Position numbers and translations under genes: made by a program. The notes beneath the pieces were generated by a model, which worked only from the letters and a program-made list of their open reading frames with translations, had not been told where the DNA came from and made no database searches. A DNA stretch of 64,000 nt from Aminipila terrae (GTDB lineage: Bacteria; Bacillota; Clostridia; Peptostreptococcales; Anaerovoracaceae): positions 3,348,001-3,412,000 of the forward strand of contig NZ_CP047591.1 in assembly GCF_010120715.1 (NCBI RefSeq), written 5' to 3'. This document shows positions 17,622 to 26,594 of the stretch, in pieces. How positions within the stretch are numbered: the stretch's first letter is position 1; each line of letters starts with the position of its first letter.

Positions 17622-20193
17622 TTAAATATTCTTTTTTTTCTTCATGTTTACTAACATTGATAATTCAATTAAAAGTGCAGGTAGGGACACTAATTGCGGA
17701 TAGGCAAGATATCTTGGCTCCCATTTAGGGTCAAATTTATCTTTAAATTTACGCAAACCTTCAAAGCTATATATTAGCTTACCATGTTCATAGATAAAAT
17801 GGGCGATTTTCTCCACCTTGTGGGATCTAAGGGCAAATCCAACCTTAGCCAGTGGTGCCACACCAAGGCTGAAATAATGGTATCCGAGTTCTTTAAAATG
17901 CAGTAGAAGCTGAATGAACATGAAATCCATTGTAGAATTCGGTACATGGCTTCTGAATCGCATCAGATCAATTCCGATATTCACAGAATCCTTACCCTGC
18001 AATGTCATGGATACAAAGGCAATAATTTCATAATTTGACTGTTTCCTTATGACGGCAAGGGGGCCTTCTGTAGGTAATCTTTTTGGAACCAACCAACAGA
18101 ATACCCCATTTCCTTTCGATTATCCAGCCATTCTTTAGAGATGCTTTCTAGATTATACAATAGCTGGTCATCAAAAGGTGGTGACAGCACTTCAAAGATA
18201 TATCCGTCTTTTTCAAAGCGTTTGACGATGTTGCGAAAGCTCCTACGGGAAGAGCCAACCATATCAAACTCCTGCAAATTTACAATTGCTTCTTCTCCTA
18301 GTTTGAAGAAAAAAAGGCCATTGTCATGGTACAGAGATAGCTTATCTTCATCCACCTCATAGAATACGGCACGGTATCCATAGGTATCAATAAATCTTTG
18401 GAATTCCTGTATTCCATCTGAAAGGAGAGATTCTTCCCCCAAAGGATCTCCCAAAACTACTGCTTTATCGGAAAAAAGCGAATAAGCGATAAGAACCTGA
18501 TCATCTTCAGCCCAGAATAAATTTTTATCTCCCAGATAAATCAAATGAGACAAGTGGTGACCTATATTTGTATCAAAAAACTTATTCACCTTAACTAAAT
18601 CTAATGTTTGGAAGAGAGGATTCTTCTCAATTCGATCACGTTTCAAATACCAGAATATGATAAAGGCTAAAAATAGTACGTAGGCCAATATACCAGAGTG
18701 TATAAATGCTTGGACATCATGGAATATCAAATGTGGATAGTGGAAGGTTTTAATGTAACTGGTAAAAAGGATATGACTAATTTTTAGGTATATCGTCAAC
18801 AGGATTGGTACACTGATGACAACCACAACAATATGGCTCGGCTTAACAAGGATGCTCCTTCGGTAGAAGTTCGTCTTGGATAAACGTAAAATCCCCATAG
18901 CTATTAGAAGGAATAAAAATTCTTCAATATCAAACCCTTTGATAAAAGTAAAAATACCCCCAGAGAGAAGTAAAATCATTGTAGTATTGTAAGCTCTTTT
19001 TACGCGGAAGAAAACTTCCTCTGCTAAAAAAAGCAACATGAAGCCAATGGCAATAGAAATACTGCGGGAGTACTGCAAAAATACCACAGCCTCCATGTTA
19101 GTGATTAATTTGCTTCTTGAGATTAGACTAGGGGTCAGTGCTGAAATCAGCAAAAGTAAACCGCAGGTGATAACGATGATAGCCATAACGGTTGCAACTA
19201 GCTGCCCATAAATTTGGGATTTGATTACATAGCCTTTTTGCTCACTTCTTCTCAGAACTTGTAAAGAAAAGTTGACAATTGCTACACAGGAAGGGAGGAT
19301 AAAGTAAAAGACCCGATACAGAATAACAACGGTTAGAGCTTCATTATCCGTTAGGCCCATAAATTGAAGTCCTATGATTGCTATTAGATCAAACGAGCCA
19401 ACTCCCCCAGGCATGAAACTTAATATACCAGCAGCTGATGCAACAGCAAAGATTGATAGTATATTAAAGAAGTTCTGATCTCTCTGAAAATAGTAAACCA
19501 AATTATAAAAAAGGAGCCCAGCAAGAAACCATTCAAGAATAGAAACTCCCAGTAATTCAAATCGAAGAACCAGCAGCTTGGTTACACCAAAGGAACAGGC
19601 CCAGCTCCGAAGCTGCTTTATCATTTTGTCGAGAAAAAAATACACAAGAAGATAGCAACTGAACCCAATGAGGCAGAGCATAAGCCATTTGTGCTGACTA
19701 ACCAGTGAAGCAATGCTTGGGAAATTGAATAACGATAAAATTATAATAAATGACAGGCCGGTAATTGTGGATGTTACCAGTAGGGTATTATAGGAGAGCG
19801 TTTCCTTTAACTCAATGTTCTGTCTTTTTAGCAATAATGATTTGACTGAAGCCCTGTCAGACCTCCAAACCCGAGTAATGTATTTAAGGAATTAGAAAGA
19901 AAAGAAATACTAAAAAGTTGTTTTTTTTCAATATCAAATTGAAATGCTTTCATTCCGAAAACATCATAAAGCACCATGGACACGGATGCTATGATTCCTA
20001 GTATGAAAAACCGCCCAATGGATAGAAGCGGGATAGAACGCATAGTATGCAATGTGGTGGCAGGATGAATGCTTTGTATCTGCTCATGACCTTCATATAG
20101 GATTAACGCCGAAAGAGCAAAGGCGAAGACTAGCTTTAGCAAGCCTCTATAGTGCTTTACAAGTTGGATTTGTGAGCTTTTAATTATCTCCAT
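17622..20193 (-). CDS. mprF: Phosphatidylglycerol lysyltransferase MprF, with two apparent frameshifts
   Basis: MprF adds lysine to membrane phosphatidylglycerol and flips it outward, giving resistance to cationic antimicrobial peptides. Three frames join into 857 residues, the normal length. The N-terminal two thirds are membrane helices, with the flippase signature LLGFGGLTG near residue 115. The C-terminal third is the soluble DUF2156 (GNAT-like) lysyl transfer domain. The breaks are at C 19852-19854 and G 18059-18063 (plus strand); one extra base in each restores GGLTGASVKSLL and QKAPLAVIRK. The start at 20193 has GGAGG upstream. Adjacent genes do not suggest an operon. Both breaks are probably sequence errors. 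Confidence 0.9.
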
Positions 20194-20455
20194 AAATTAA
20201 AATATACCTCCGAGAAATGATTTAATCACTCTTCATTGATAGTAAGATTCTGTTATAACTGTTATGATACCCAAAGAAGCAACTATAATTCTAAGTAACC
20301 AATTTATAGTATAGAATGTTGAAGAAATATTTTGAAGAACTAGATAGTTATTTCGTCTCTAACATACATGGATTTCCAATGGGATACCATGAGCTATTAT
20401 TTATGGCCGGCCACGTATAGGAAAAACTAGTGCTTGTGGTACAAAATGTTCAACC

Positions 20456-20481
20456 AATTAAAGACGTTTAGTTCAATTGAC
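20456..20481 (+). repeat. Left arm of a distant inverted repeat
   Basis: The 26 bases from AATTAAAG to CAATTGAC are the reverse complement, with two mismatches, of 22734-22759. The two arms enclose the paired secreted-protein genes. Confidence 0.6.
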
Positions 20482-20492
20482 AGTTATCTGTT

Positions 20493-20517
20493 ATAACTGA
20501 AAGTTTTAGTACTAAAT
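20493..20517 (+). repeat. Dispersed repeat containing the palindrome TTTAGTACTAAA
   Basis: This 25-base sequence is identical to 22834-22858 and resembles 8635-8660 (CTGAAAG then AGTACTAAA). The inner 12 bases are a perfect palindrome. Confidence 0.75.
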
Positions 20518-20560
20518 TCAAATATCCTTATATATGCAAGGAAACAAAAATATCAAATTG

Positions 20561-20577
20561 TGTCTAAATGTGTCGAA
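20561..20577 (+). promoter_or_regulatory. Two Spo0A-like boxes spaced 10 bases
   Basis: TGTCTAA (20561-20567) and TGTCGAA (20571-20577) stand in the same orientation one helical turn apart. The second matches the Spo0A box core exactly. They lie about 200 bases upstream of the first secreted stalk-type protein. Confidence 0.4.
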
Positions 20578-20772
20578 AAAGAAAGAAGAACAAAGAAACA
20601 AAAGTAGAAAAAGAGCAGTATACTTATAATAAGGGGAGTTTTAAAATACTGCAGAAATTAATAGCTGGATGCATCAACTATAATATTCCTCAAAATTTAA
20701 AGCCCACTAATTGTTTGTAATGAGAGAAGGCATTTACAAATGTCTATTCTTATATTTAAGAAGGAGAATGAT

Positions 20773-21573
20773 ATGAAAAAAACAGTATTAATACTTTTTG
20801 TAGTATGCACACTCATCCTAGCCCTGCCATCCTTATCTTTCGCACAAAACTCCAAGATCCATGTAAATGTTAATGGTGAAGCCGTTAATTTTGATGCAGC
20901 CCCCTTTATTGAGAATAATGTGACTTATGTTCCTGTAAGAGGTGTTTTTGAAAAATTGGGCGCTAAAGTTGTATGGAAAAATAACACAAAAGAAATTATC
21001 GTGTATAAAGGCAGAACTGTACTTGTGTTAATATTAAATAATCGTTGGACTGTTATTAATGATGGATTAGTAAACGCCAATGCTACTCCTAAAATCGTAA
21101 ATTCCAAAGCGTTTGTACCAATTAGACTTATAAGCGAAAATTTAGGTGCGACTGTAACCTGGAATCAGCAGACTCAGACAATTAATATTGTACAAAATCC
21201 CGTTGATGATTCAGGGAAAAGTTTACTACCACTTTATTACCTTAAAGATAGAATTACAAGAACTGAATCTGTGTCTATCTCTGGTACAGGTATGGAATAT
21301 CCGGATAAATTGTTAGTCTATCAACCAAGCTCTGAAGAGGGTATACGGCTAGCTGACTTAGAGGCTCAACAGAGACTACTAAAAGATCAAATAATTGCAG
21401 CCAAAGAAGGTATTGAAAATGATAAAAAACACATTATCGATGGAAGTGGCACTGAGGATCTTTTAGCGATTGATGAAGAAAATTTGAAACAATTGGAACC
21501 AAAGCTTGTTTCTGTAACGGAAGAACTTAAGAAATTCGAAGAAAGCATTTTAAAAACAGTTTCTACCCTCTAA
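20773..21573 (+). CDS. Secreted copper amine oxidase N-terminal-like domain protein, copy 1
   Basis: The protein has about 266 residues from the ATG at 20773 (RBS AAGGAG); an earlier in-frame start at 20740 precedes that site. Signal peptide: MKKTVLILFVVCTLILALP, cleaved near SFAQ. Residues 25-140 are a copper amine oxidase N-terminal-like domain (stalk domain), with two repeated motifs (FIENNVTYVPVRGVFEKLGA and SKAFVPIRLISENLGATV) followed by VTWNQQTQTINI. The last 60 residues are a charged coiled coil. The domain is a non-catalytic surface module in Clostridia. Next to it is a close paralogue, so the pair arose by duplication. Its function is unknown; a cell-envelope role is likely. Confidence 0.82.
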   Translation: MKKTVLILFVVCTLILALPSLSFAQNSKIHVNVNGEAVNFDAAPFIENNVTYVPVRGVFEKLGAKVVWKNNTKEIIVYKGRTVLVLILNNRWTVINDGLVNANATPKIVNSKAFVPIRLISENLGATVTWNQQTQTINIVQNPVDDSGKSLLPLYYLKDRITRTESVSISGTGMEYPDKLLVYQPSSEEGIRLADLEAQQRLLKDQIIAAKEGIENDKKHIIDGSGTEDLLAIDEENLKQLEPKLVSVTEELKKFEESILKTVSTL

Positions 21574-21701
21574 TTTAAAGAAATATTCTAAATTCCAATT
21601 GTACGAGAGAAACTTATTTTCCTACATTGGAATTTATTTTTAATTTTAGTTAAACAAGATTTTCTACATATTTTTATACAATATTTAAGAAGGAGAATGA
21701 T

Positions 21702-22499
21702 ATGAAAAAAAAGATATTCATGCTTTTGATGGCTGCCACACTCATCTTATCCATGCCATCCTTTTCTTTTGCACAAGATTCGAGTATACACGTTAAAGTT
21801 GATGGTGAAGTTGTTAATTTCGATTCGAGTCCTTTTATTCAAAATAATAAAACCTATATCCCAGTAAGAGGCGTTTTTGAAAAAATGGGTGCTAAAGTTT
21901 TATGGAATAATAATTCAAAAGAAATTATTGTTTACAAAGGACGAACTGTTCTTGTACTAATATTAAATAATATCTGGTCTGTTATCGATGATAGATATGT
22001 AGATGCAGATGCTACCCCTATAATGATAAATTCCAAAACTTATGTGCCGGTGAGGTTTATAAGTGAAGCCCTAGGTGCAACTGTGAAATGGGATCAACAG
22101 ACTCAAACGATTAACATCGTGCAAAATCCCGTTGATGATTCAGAGAAAAGCTTAATTCCTTTATACAACATTAAAGAAAGATTTACTACAAAGGGGCTGG
22201 ATACTCCTCCCCAAATACATATATTTAAAGATACTTTCTATGTCCCTTACCAGCTTTCGCCTGAGCGTGATCGTCTAGCCGCATTAGAGAAACAACATAA
22301 TCTAATTAGAGGTCAGATAATTGCAGCCAAACAATGCATTGAAAATGATAAGAAAAACATTATTGATGGAAGCGGCTCAGAGGAGCTGTTAAAGATGGAT
22401 GAGGCCAATTTAAAAGAATTGGAACCAAAGCTGGTTCCTTTAACGGAAGAACTCAAGAAGTTTGAAGAAAATATTTTAAAAACAATTTCTACACTCTAA
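21702..22499 (+). CDS. Secreted copper amine oxidase N-terminal-like domain protein, copy 2
   Basis: This 265-residue paralogue of the preceding gene has the same layout: a signal peptide (MKKKIFMLLMAATLILSMP, then SFAQ), a stalk-type domain with FIQNNKTYIPVRGVFEKMGA and SKTYVPVRFISEALGATV, the shared NPVDDSEKSLIPLY linker, and a C-terminal coiled coil ending in ILKTISTL. The middle linker differs most from copy 1, while the ends are well conserved. The RBS AAGGAG and the 15 bases around it are the same as in copy 1. The 128-base gap between them has no terminator that I can see, so they may share a transcript. Confidence 0.82.
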   Translation: MKKKIFMLLMAATLILSMPSFSFAQDSSIHVKVDGEVVNFDSSPFIQNNKTYIPVRGVFEKMGAKVLWNNNSKEIIVYKGRTVLVLILNNIWSVIDDRYVDADATPIMINSKTYVPVRFISEALGATVKWDQQTQTINIVQNPVDDSEKSLIPLYNIKERFTTKGLDTPPQIHIFKDTFYVPYQLSPERDRLAALEKQHNLIRGQIIAAKQCIENDKKNIIDGSGSEELLKMDEANLKELEPKLVPLTEELKKFEENILKTISTL

Positions 22500-22733
22500 T
22501 CTCAATGATATTGAAGACTCGTATAAAGACATTTTTTATAAGATAAACGGGAACTTGTTGGAATCCTATTACGTTATTTATTGCAAGATGGTGAGGGCTT
22601 TGCGTTTAAATCAAGTATATAAAAAATTACATGCTGCTTAATTTTCCAAGTTTCCTATTATATTTGAAGGGCATTCATAAAAAGATTATTTAGAGAATAA
22701 TATAAAATATTTTAAAAAAAGTACTAAATAATG

Positions 22734-22759
22734 GTCAATTGAACTAAAAGCCTTTAATT
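22734..22759 (-). repeat. Right arm of a distant inverted repeat
   Basis: The reverse complement of 20456-20481 with two mismatches, about 2.3 kb away. Confidence 0.6.
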
Positions 22760-22761
22760 CA

Positions 22762-22800
22762 AAGAACAGTATAAAGCTCAAACCTTTACTGTTCTTTTTT
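22762..22800 (+). terminator. Intrinsic terminator
   Basis: AAGAACAGT (22762-22770) pairs with ACTGTTCTT (22789-22797), followed by a run of T. It probably ends the transcript of the two secreted-protein genes. Confidence 0.8.
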
Positions 22801-22833
22801 AATTCAATTTATTTTATTACAAAGAAGAGGACG

Positions 22834-22858
22834 ATAACTGAAAGTTTTAGTACTAAAT
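22834..22858 (+). repeat. Second copy of the TTTAGTACTAAA repeat
   Basis: Identical over 25 bases to 20493-20517. Confidence 0.75.
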
Positions 22859-23193
22859 GATGGGAGGCTATCAATTGTGAAGATACTGGAAGAGCCTATA
22901 GATACACAAGTGAGCGGATTTTTTATTTAAAAAGAATTGTAAGTACAGAGTACATAAAAGGTAGAGGAGGTAATTTATATCGTTCTATAACTATTCCTAA
23001 AATATTCATTTTCGGAATAGAATCTTTACCTTAAAGCAACAACTTCTATATATTGCTAACTTTATTCTTTTTAAATACTTATAAACGTTTATTTTTATGA
23101 AATACTAATTATAGTTTCCTATATACCTATATTTAACTAACTACTAGATTTATAAGGATGACAAATAATAAATTGATTAAGGAGAATATAAAA

Positions 23194-23808
23194 ATGAAAA
23201 AACTATTTTTACTATTACTGATTAGTATACTCACTCTTACTATGTTTACAGGTTGTTCACAGCCTAATAATAATAATATGAATCTGAACAAAAATAAGAA
23301 TGACACTGTATTAAGCGCAAAAGATACCATTCAACCAGTTGCTTCAAGCTCTACTCCAATTGGAGATTTTAAAGCACAGGATGTAAAAGGAAATCAAGTT
23401 ACCAAGGATATTTTTAGTAATTATGACCTGACTCTTGTCAATCTTTTTACTACATGGTGTTCCCCTTGTGTTAAAGAAATTCCAGAATTAAATGAAGTAG
23501 CCAAAGAAATGGCTAATAAAAAAGTTAACGTGGTTGGAATCGTCCTTGATGTAAATGAGAACGGTAAAATCGATCAAAGCAAAATGGATAAATTAAATAA
23601 AATTATAGAGGCAACAAAAGCAGATTACACCATTCTTTTACCAGATGAAGTTTTACGATCAGGTCCTTTAAAAGGTGTTAATTCAGTGCCAGAAACCTTT
23701 TTTGTAGATAAAAACGGTAATATTGTAGGTGAAAATTATCTTGGTTCTCATACGAAGGAAGAATGGATTAAAATCATTAATGATGAACTTGCAAAACTAA
23801 ACAAATAA
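23194..23808 (+). CDS. TlpA-like thioredoxin-fold lipoprotein
   Basis: The protein has 204 residues from the ATG at 23194, chosen because AAGGAG lies just before it; an ATG at 23158 has none. The signal sequence ends in the lipobox TMFTGC, so it is lipid-anchored outside the membrane. After an Asn/Lys-rich linker (to about 60) comes a TlpA/ResA-type thioredoxin domain with the active site WCSPC (FTTWCSPCVKEIPEL) and the cis-Pro region (NSVPETFFVDKNG). It probably reduces disulfides or supports metalloprotein assembly on the outer face. Two genes follow at once, a small CXXC protein and a membrane polyferredoxin, which are likely its electron source. Confidence 0.9.
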   Translation: MKKLFLLLLISILTLTMFTGCSQPNNNNMNLNKNKNDTVLSAKDTIQPVASSSTPIGDFKAQDVKGNQVTKDIFSNYDLTLVNLFTTWCSPCVKEIPELNEVAKEMANKKVNVVGIVLDVNENGKIDQSKMDKLNKIIEATKADYTILLPDEVLRSGPLKGVNSVPETFFVDKNGNIVGENYLGSHTKEEWIKIINDELAKLNK

Positions 23809-23823
23809 AAGAAAGGCTCTCTT

Positions 23824-23976
23824 ATGCATATACAAGAAAGGCATATAAATCTTATTTCTCTTTTGATTGTTTTAATAGGTGTTTCTTCAATGGTATTTGG
23901 AGTTTTCCGTGGAGAAACTCCTGTTATGTTTGAAAAGGCAATCAATATCTGTTTGGAGTGTATTGGAATTGGCTAA
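23824..23976 (+). CDS. Small CXXC membrane protein (CD1871A-like)
   Basis: This 50-residue gene has AGAAAGG upstream of the ATG. Residues 8-28 form one membrane helix (HINLISLLIVLIGVSSMVFG). The C-terminus is the motif KAINICLECIGIG, with a CxxC two helix turns before the end. This pattern is that of the small CXXC proteins found between a TlpA-like protein and a 4Fe-4S membrane protein in Clostridia, for example next to C. difficile CD1871. Its stop codon overlaps the start of the next gene, so translation is coupled. Most likely it relays thiol electrons between the two partners (inference). Confidence 0.8.
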   Translation: MHIQERHINLISLLIVLIGVSSMVFGVFRGETPVMFEKAINICLECIGIG

Positions 23977-24841
23977 GAAAATCAATAATAATAAAAATTT
24001 CAGATATAGCATACAGGCCTTCTGGGCACTTGTAACTAACAGTTTCCTAATTGGTTTTGTTCAGGGCAAAATTTATCAGGGAAAGATAAAAAATGTATGC
24101 GTTCCTGGCCTAAACTGTTATTCCTGCCCAGGTGCCATAGCCTCCTGCCCTATTGGATCATTACAGGCAGTCATCGGGAGCTATGAATTTAAATGGTCCT
24201 TTTATGTAGCAGGTTTTTTGATATTCATTGGGGCTATTATGGGTCGTTTTGCATGCGGCTGGCTTTGTCCTTTTGGATTTATTCAGGAATTGTTGTACAA
24301 AATACCCTTCGTTAATAAAATAAAAACCTTTAAAGGCGACCGTGCAATGAGGAAGCTTAAATATATGTTTCTTGTAGTATTTGTAATTCTGATGCCTATT
24401 TTTATAGTGGATATCATTGGACAAGGTGCTCCATATTTTTGTAAACTCATTTGCCCTGCTGGGACTTTAGAAGGTGGTCTCCCTCTTGTGTTAATGAATA
24501 AATCTCTTCAGGAAACTGTGGGATGGCTCTATGCCTGGAAAAACTTACTACTAATAATCACAATTATTGGTTCAGTTATTATATATCGTCCATTCTGCAA
24601 ATATGTTTGTCCACTGGGAGCAATTTATTCATTGTTTAACCCTATATCAGTTTTTAAATACCATGTGGATAAAGAAAAATGCAATAATTGTCATGCCTGC
24701 TCAAATTCTTGTAAAATGAATGTAGATTTAGTTAAAAATCCTAATGATTTAGAATGCATCAGATGCGGTTCCTGCAAAACCATATGCCCTACTCATGCCA
24801 TAGAATACAAATGCCTTCAGAAAACAAGCAAAAAGGATTAA
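23963..24841 (+). CDS. NapH/CcdA-like membrane polyferredoxin
   Basis: This integral membrane protein has about 290 residues, three to five hydrophobic segments and several cysteine motifs: CVPGLNCYSCPGA and CPIGSLQAV early, CGWLCPFGFIQELLYK, FCKLICPAGTLEGG and FCKYVCPLGAIYSLF in the middle (NapH-type), and two ferredoxin clusters, CNNCHACSNSC and CIRCGSCKTICP, at the C-terminus. It probably carries electrons from cytoplasmic ferredoxin across the membrane to the CXXC protein and TlpA partner. The start is a TTG at 23963 or 23969, overlapping the end of the preceding gene. The family is well known but its role with TlpA is not fully established. Confidence 0.87.
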   Translation: MELAKKINNNKNFRYSIQAFWALVTNSFLIGFVQGKIYQGKIKNVCVPGLNCYSCPGAIASCPIGSLQAVIGSYEFKWSFYVAGFLIFIGAIMGRFACGWLCPFGFIQELLYKIPFVNKIKTFKGDRAMRKLKYMFLVVFVILMPIFIVDIIGQGAPYFCKLICPAGTLEGGLPLVLMNKSLQETVGWLYAWKNLLLIITIIGSVIIYRPFCKYVCPLGAIYSLFNPISVFKYHVDKEKCNNCHACSNSCKMNVDLVKNPNDLECIRCGSCKTICPTHAIEYKCLQKTSKKD

Positions 24842-24851
24842 ATAATAAAAA

Positions 24852-24895
24852 ATCATGGTGGTAGCTTCTTAATGAACTGTCACCATGATTCTTTA
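24852..24895 (+). terminator. Terminator after the polyferredoxin gene
   Basis: ATCATGGTG (24852-24860) and CACCATGAT (24881-24889) form a perfect stem with a 20-base loop, followed by TCTTTATTA. Confidence 0.75.
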
Positions 24896-25111
24896 TTAGT
24901 AAGTCTCTATTTTGTTGAAATTTAGCGAATTTTATATTTATTAATTAATGTTAATATTTGTTATTACCCTTGAAATATATTTTATCTAGTATAGACTATA
25001 TACATAGGATTATTTTTTATTATGTTGTTGATCACCTGTTTTTCGGAAATTAATCTTATAGATTTAAATAGTTATTAAATTTTATAAGTTAAATTAAGGA
25101 GGCTAAGAAAT

Positions 25112-25690
25112 ATGAAAGATACAGCAGTAATAAAAATTGAAAAAAGAACTCAATGCAGCAGCGGTGAGAATAAAAGATTAAGAAAAAACGGCTATCTGCC
25201 TGGAAATATCTTTGGCAGAGGAACGGAATCTACTGCAGTTATAGTAAATAGAAGTGAATTAAGAAAAAAAATAAGCGAAATGGGGAGAAATGCTATATTC
25301 ACACTCACTCTGCCTGGAGAAAAAGATTTTCCGGTAATTATAAAAGAAATTCAAATATCCCCAAAGGGTGAAGAATTACATATAGATTTCCAACAAGTTT
25401 CTCTTTCCCAGGAAATCAAAACTGATGTAATGTTGAAAATCACAGGCAAAGAAGCATTAGAAGCGCAGAAATTAATTTCAACATATCAGATGGATTTCAT
25501 TTCTGTAAAAGGGCTGCCTCAGGATATACCAGATTCTATAGATATTGATGTATCTGATTTACACATGGGTTCCGTTATCACTGTTGGTGATATTAAACTT
25601 CCTAAGGGAATAACCTGTGAAAACAATCCAGAACATATAGTAATCACTGTAAATCAGTCAAAAATAAAAACAGTAGAAGCTATTGCTTAA
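25112..25690 (+). CDS. ctc: Ribosomal protein L25/general stress protein Ctc
   Basis: This 192-residue protein has the N-terminal L25 domain that binds 5S rRNA (residues 1-95: RLRKNGYLPGNIFGRG, then DFPVIIKEIQISPKGEELHIDFQQV) and a C-terminal TL5/Ctc beta domain (KGLPQDIPDSIDIDVSDLHM, GDIKLPKGITCENNPEHIVI). Ctc is a stress-induced ribosome partner. RBS AAGGAGG precedes the ATG. It is the last plus-strand gene before the window turns to the minus strand. No clear promoter stands out in the AT-rich 270 bases upstream. Confidence 0.92.
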   Translation: MKDTAVIKIEKRTQCSSGENKRLRKNGYLPGNIFGRGTESTAVIVNRSELRKKISEMGRNAIFTLTLPGEKDFPVIIKEIQISPKGEELHIDFQQVSLSQEIKTDVMLKITGKEALEAQKLISTYQMDFISVKGLPQDIPDSIDIDVSDLHMGSVITVGDIKLPKGITCENNPEHIVITVNQSKIKTVEAIA

Positions 25691-25749
25691 AACCAAATTT
25701 TACTTTAAAAATAATCCTAAAATTATAAGGCGATCTATTACAATATATC

Positions 25750-25785
25750 AGCCGGCTTTTTAGTCGGCTTTTTATTTTTTCTATA
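25750..25785 (+). terminator. Terminator after ctc
   Basis: AGCCGG pairs with TCGGCT (one G-T) around a U-rich loop, followed by TTTTTATTTTTT. It lies at the strand-switch point of the window. Confidence 0.8.
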
Positions 25786-25833
25786 CAAAAAGACTCCATT
25801 GCTGAAGTCCTTTTTGAAAATTTTATATTTATA

Positions 25834-26565
25834 TTATACTAGCTTGAACCCTTTCTTTAAAGTGTACTTTATTGTAATATTGTTAGTTCCTGCTTGAAGA
25901 TCAATGGAATCATTTCCATTTAAACATTTAACAAATTCATATTTGTTCTCATAACTGTATTTTTGAAAAGTTACTTTATCACCAACAGTAAGTTTATCTA
26001 CAGTTTCATAATCATCACACACTACATCCCCTTGTTGAAATAAATGGTGAATAACTAATGTACTCTCCTCTTTTGGTAGTTCTGTAACTGGTTGTTCAAT
26101 TGCTAGCGTCTCTACTGCTGGGGTTTCTGTAACCGGCTGTTCAGTAACCGTTTTATCTACTACAGCTGGTATTTCTACTGGAGTTCCTGTAGCTGGTTTA
26201 CTTACATTAACAGCCGGTGTGTCCACTACAGGTTTTTCTGTTGCAGGTTGCTCCATAACAGGTTTTTCTACTACTGGCTGCTCAACAACTGTTGTATCCG
26301 TTATTGGAGGTTCTGCAACTGGTTTTTCTACTACTGGCTGTTTAGTAACTGGTACTTCCACCGTAGGCGCCTCTACTGCTGATTTTTCAGGACCTACTGT
26401 ATTCTTTTCTAAATTATTTGATTCACCAGCTTCAGCCGAAACATTATGAGTTAATCCCCCACAACTTGGAGTGGCTACCGCTTCATCAGTGGCAAAAGCC
26501 ATTGTTGGTATAGCAAAAGTTACCATTAAAGCAACTAACATAACACCTATTTTTCTTTTTACCAT
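25834..26565 (-). CDS. Secreted protein with Pro-Val-Glu repeats
   Basis: This 243-residue protein has a signal peptide (residues 1-26, ending AFA). Residues about 55-170 are a low-complexity region with many repeats of the pattern PVxExPVxExP (e.g. VVEQPVVEKPVMEQPATEKP), the extended stalk of a surface protein. The last 70 residues form a small beta domain with VIHHLFQQGDVV and GTNNITIKYTLKKG, resembling MucBP-type modules. There is no sorting signal. It follows the large LPXTG adhesin by 29 bases on the same strand, so they are probably transcribed together. Its function is not known beyond a cell-surface location. Confidence 0.7.
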   Translation of the reverse strand: MVKRKIGVMLVALMVTFAIPTMAFATDEAVATPSCGGLTHNVSAEAGESNNLEKNTVGPEKSAVEAPTVEVPVTKQPVVEKPVAEPPITDTTVVEQPVVEKPVMEQPATEKPVVDTPAVNVSKPATGTPVEIPAVVDKTVTEQPVTETPAVETLAIEQPVTELPKEESTLVIHHLFQQGDVVCDDYETVDKLTVGDKVTFQKYSYENKYEFVKCLNGNDSIDLQAGTNNITIKYTLKKGFKLV

Positions 26566-26594
26566 ATTATTTCTCCTCTTTAGTCATTTAAACT

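Larger units (their letters stand above)
20194..20772. other. Intergenic region with repeats, paired Spo0A-like boxes and a short open frame
   Basis: A gap of about 580 bases. It holds one arm of an inverted repeat (20456-20481), a dispersed repeat (20493-20517), two Spo0A-like boxes (20561-20577), a possible -10 (TATAAT near 20626) and a 34-codon frame at 20316-20420 (opening MLKKYFEELDSYFV) with no ribosome site. That frame may be a gene remnant. No complete gene is supported. Confidence 0.6.
22500..23193. other. Intergenic region with terminator, repeat copies and open-frame remnants
   Basis: About 690 bases without an intact gene. It holds the right arm of the inverted repeat (22734-22759), a terminator (22762-22800) and a second copy of the dispersed repeat (22834-22858). 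Stretches at about 22527-22640 and 22870-23035 read open for 38-55 codons without starts or ribosome sites and may be remnants of lost genes. Confidence 0.6.

Noticed and set aside
17622..20193. mprF as a pseudogene or as two or three separate genes
   Set aside because: Both breaks are one-base losses in homopolymers, and the joined protein has the exact family layout and length.
22870..23035. An open stretch of about 55 codons (including RAYRYTSERIFYLKR) as a gene
   Set aside because: It begins after a stop with no start codon or ribosome site; at most a remnant.
24961..25060. A dif-like site in the AT-rich gap before ctc
   Set aside because: The sequence is AT-rich with a CTAGTATAGACTATATAC stretch but does not match the two-arm dif pattern well enough.
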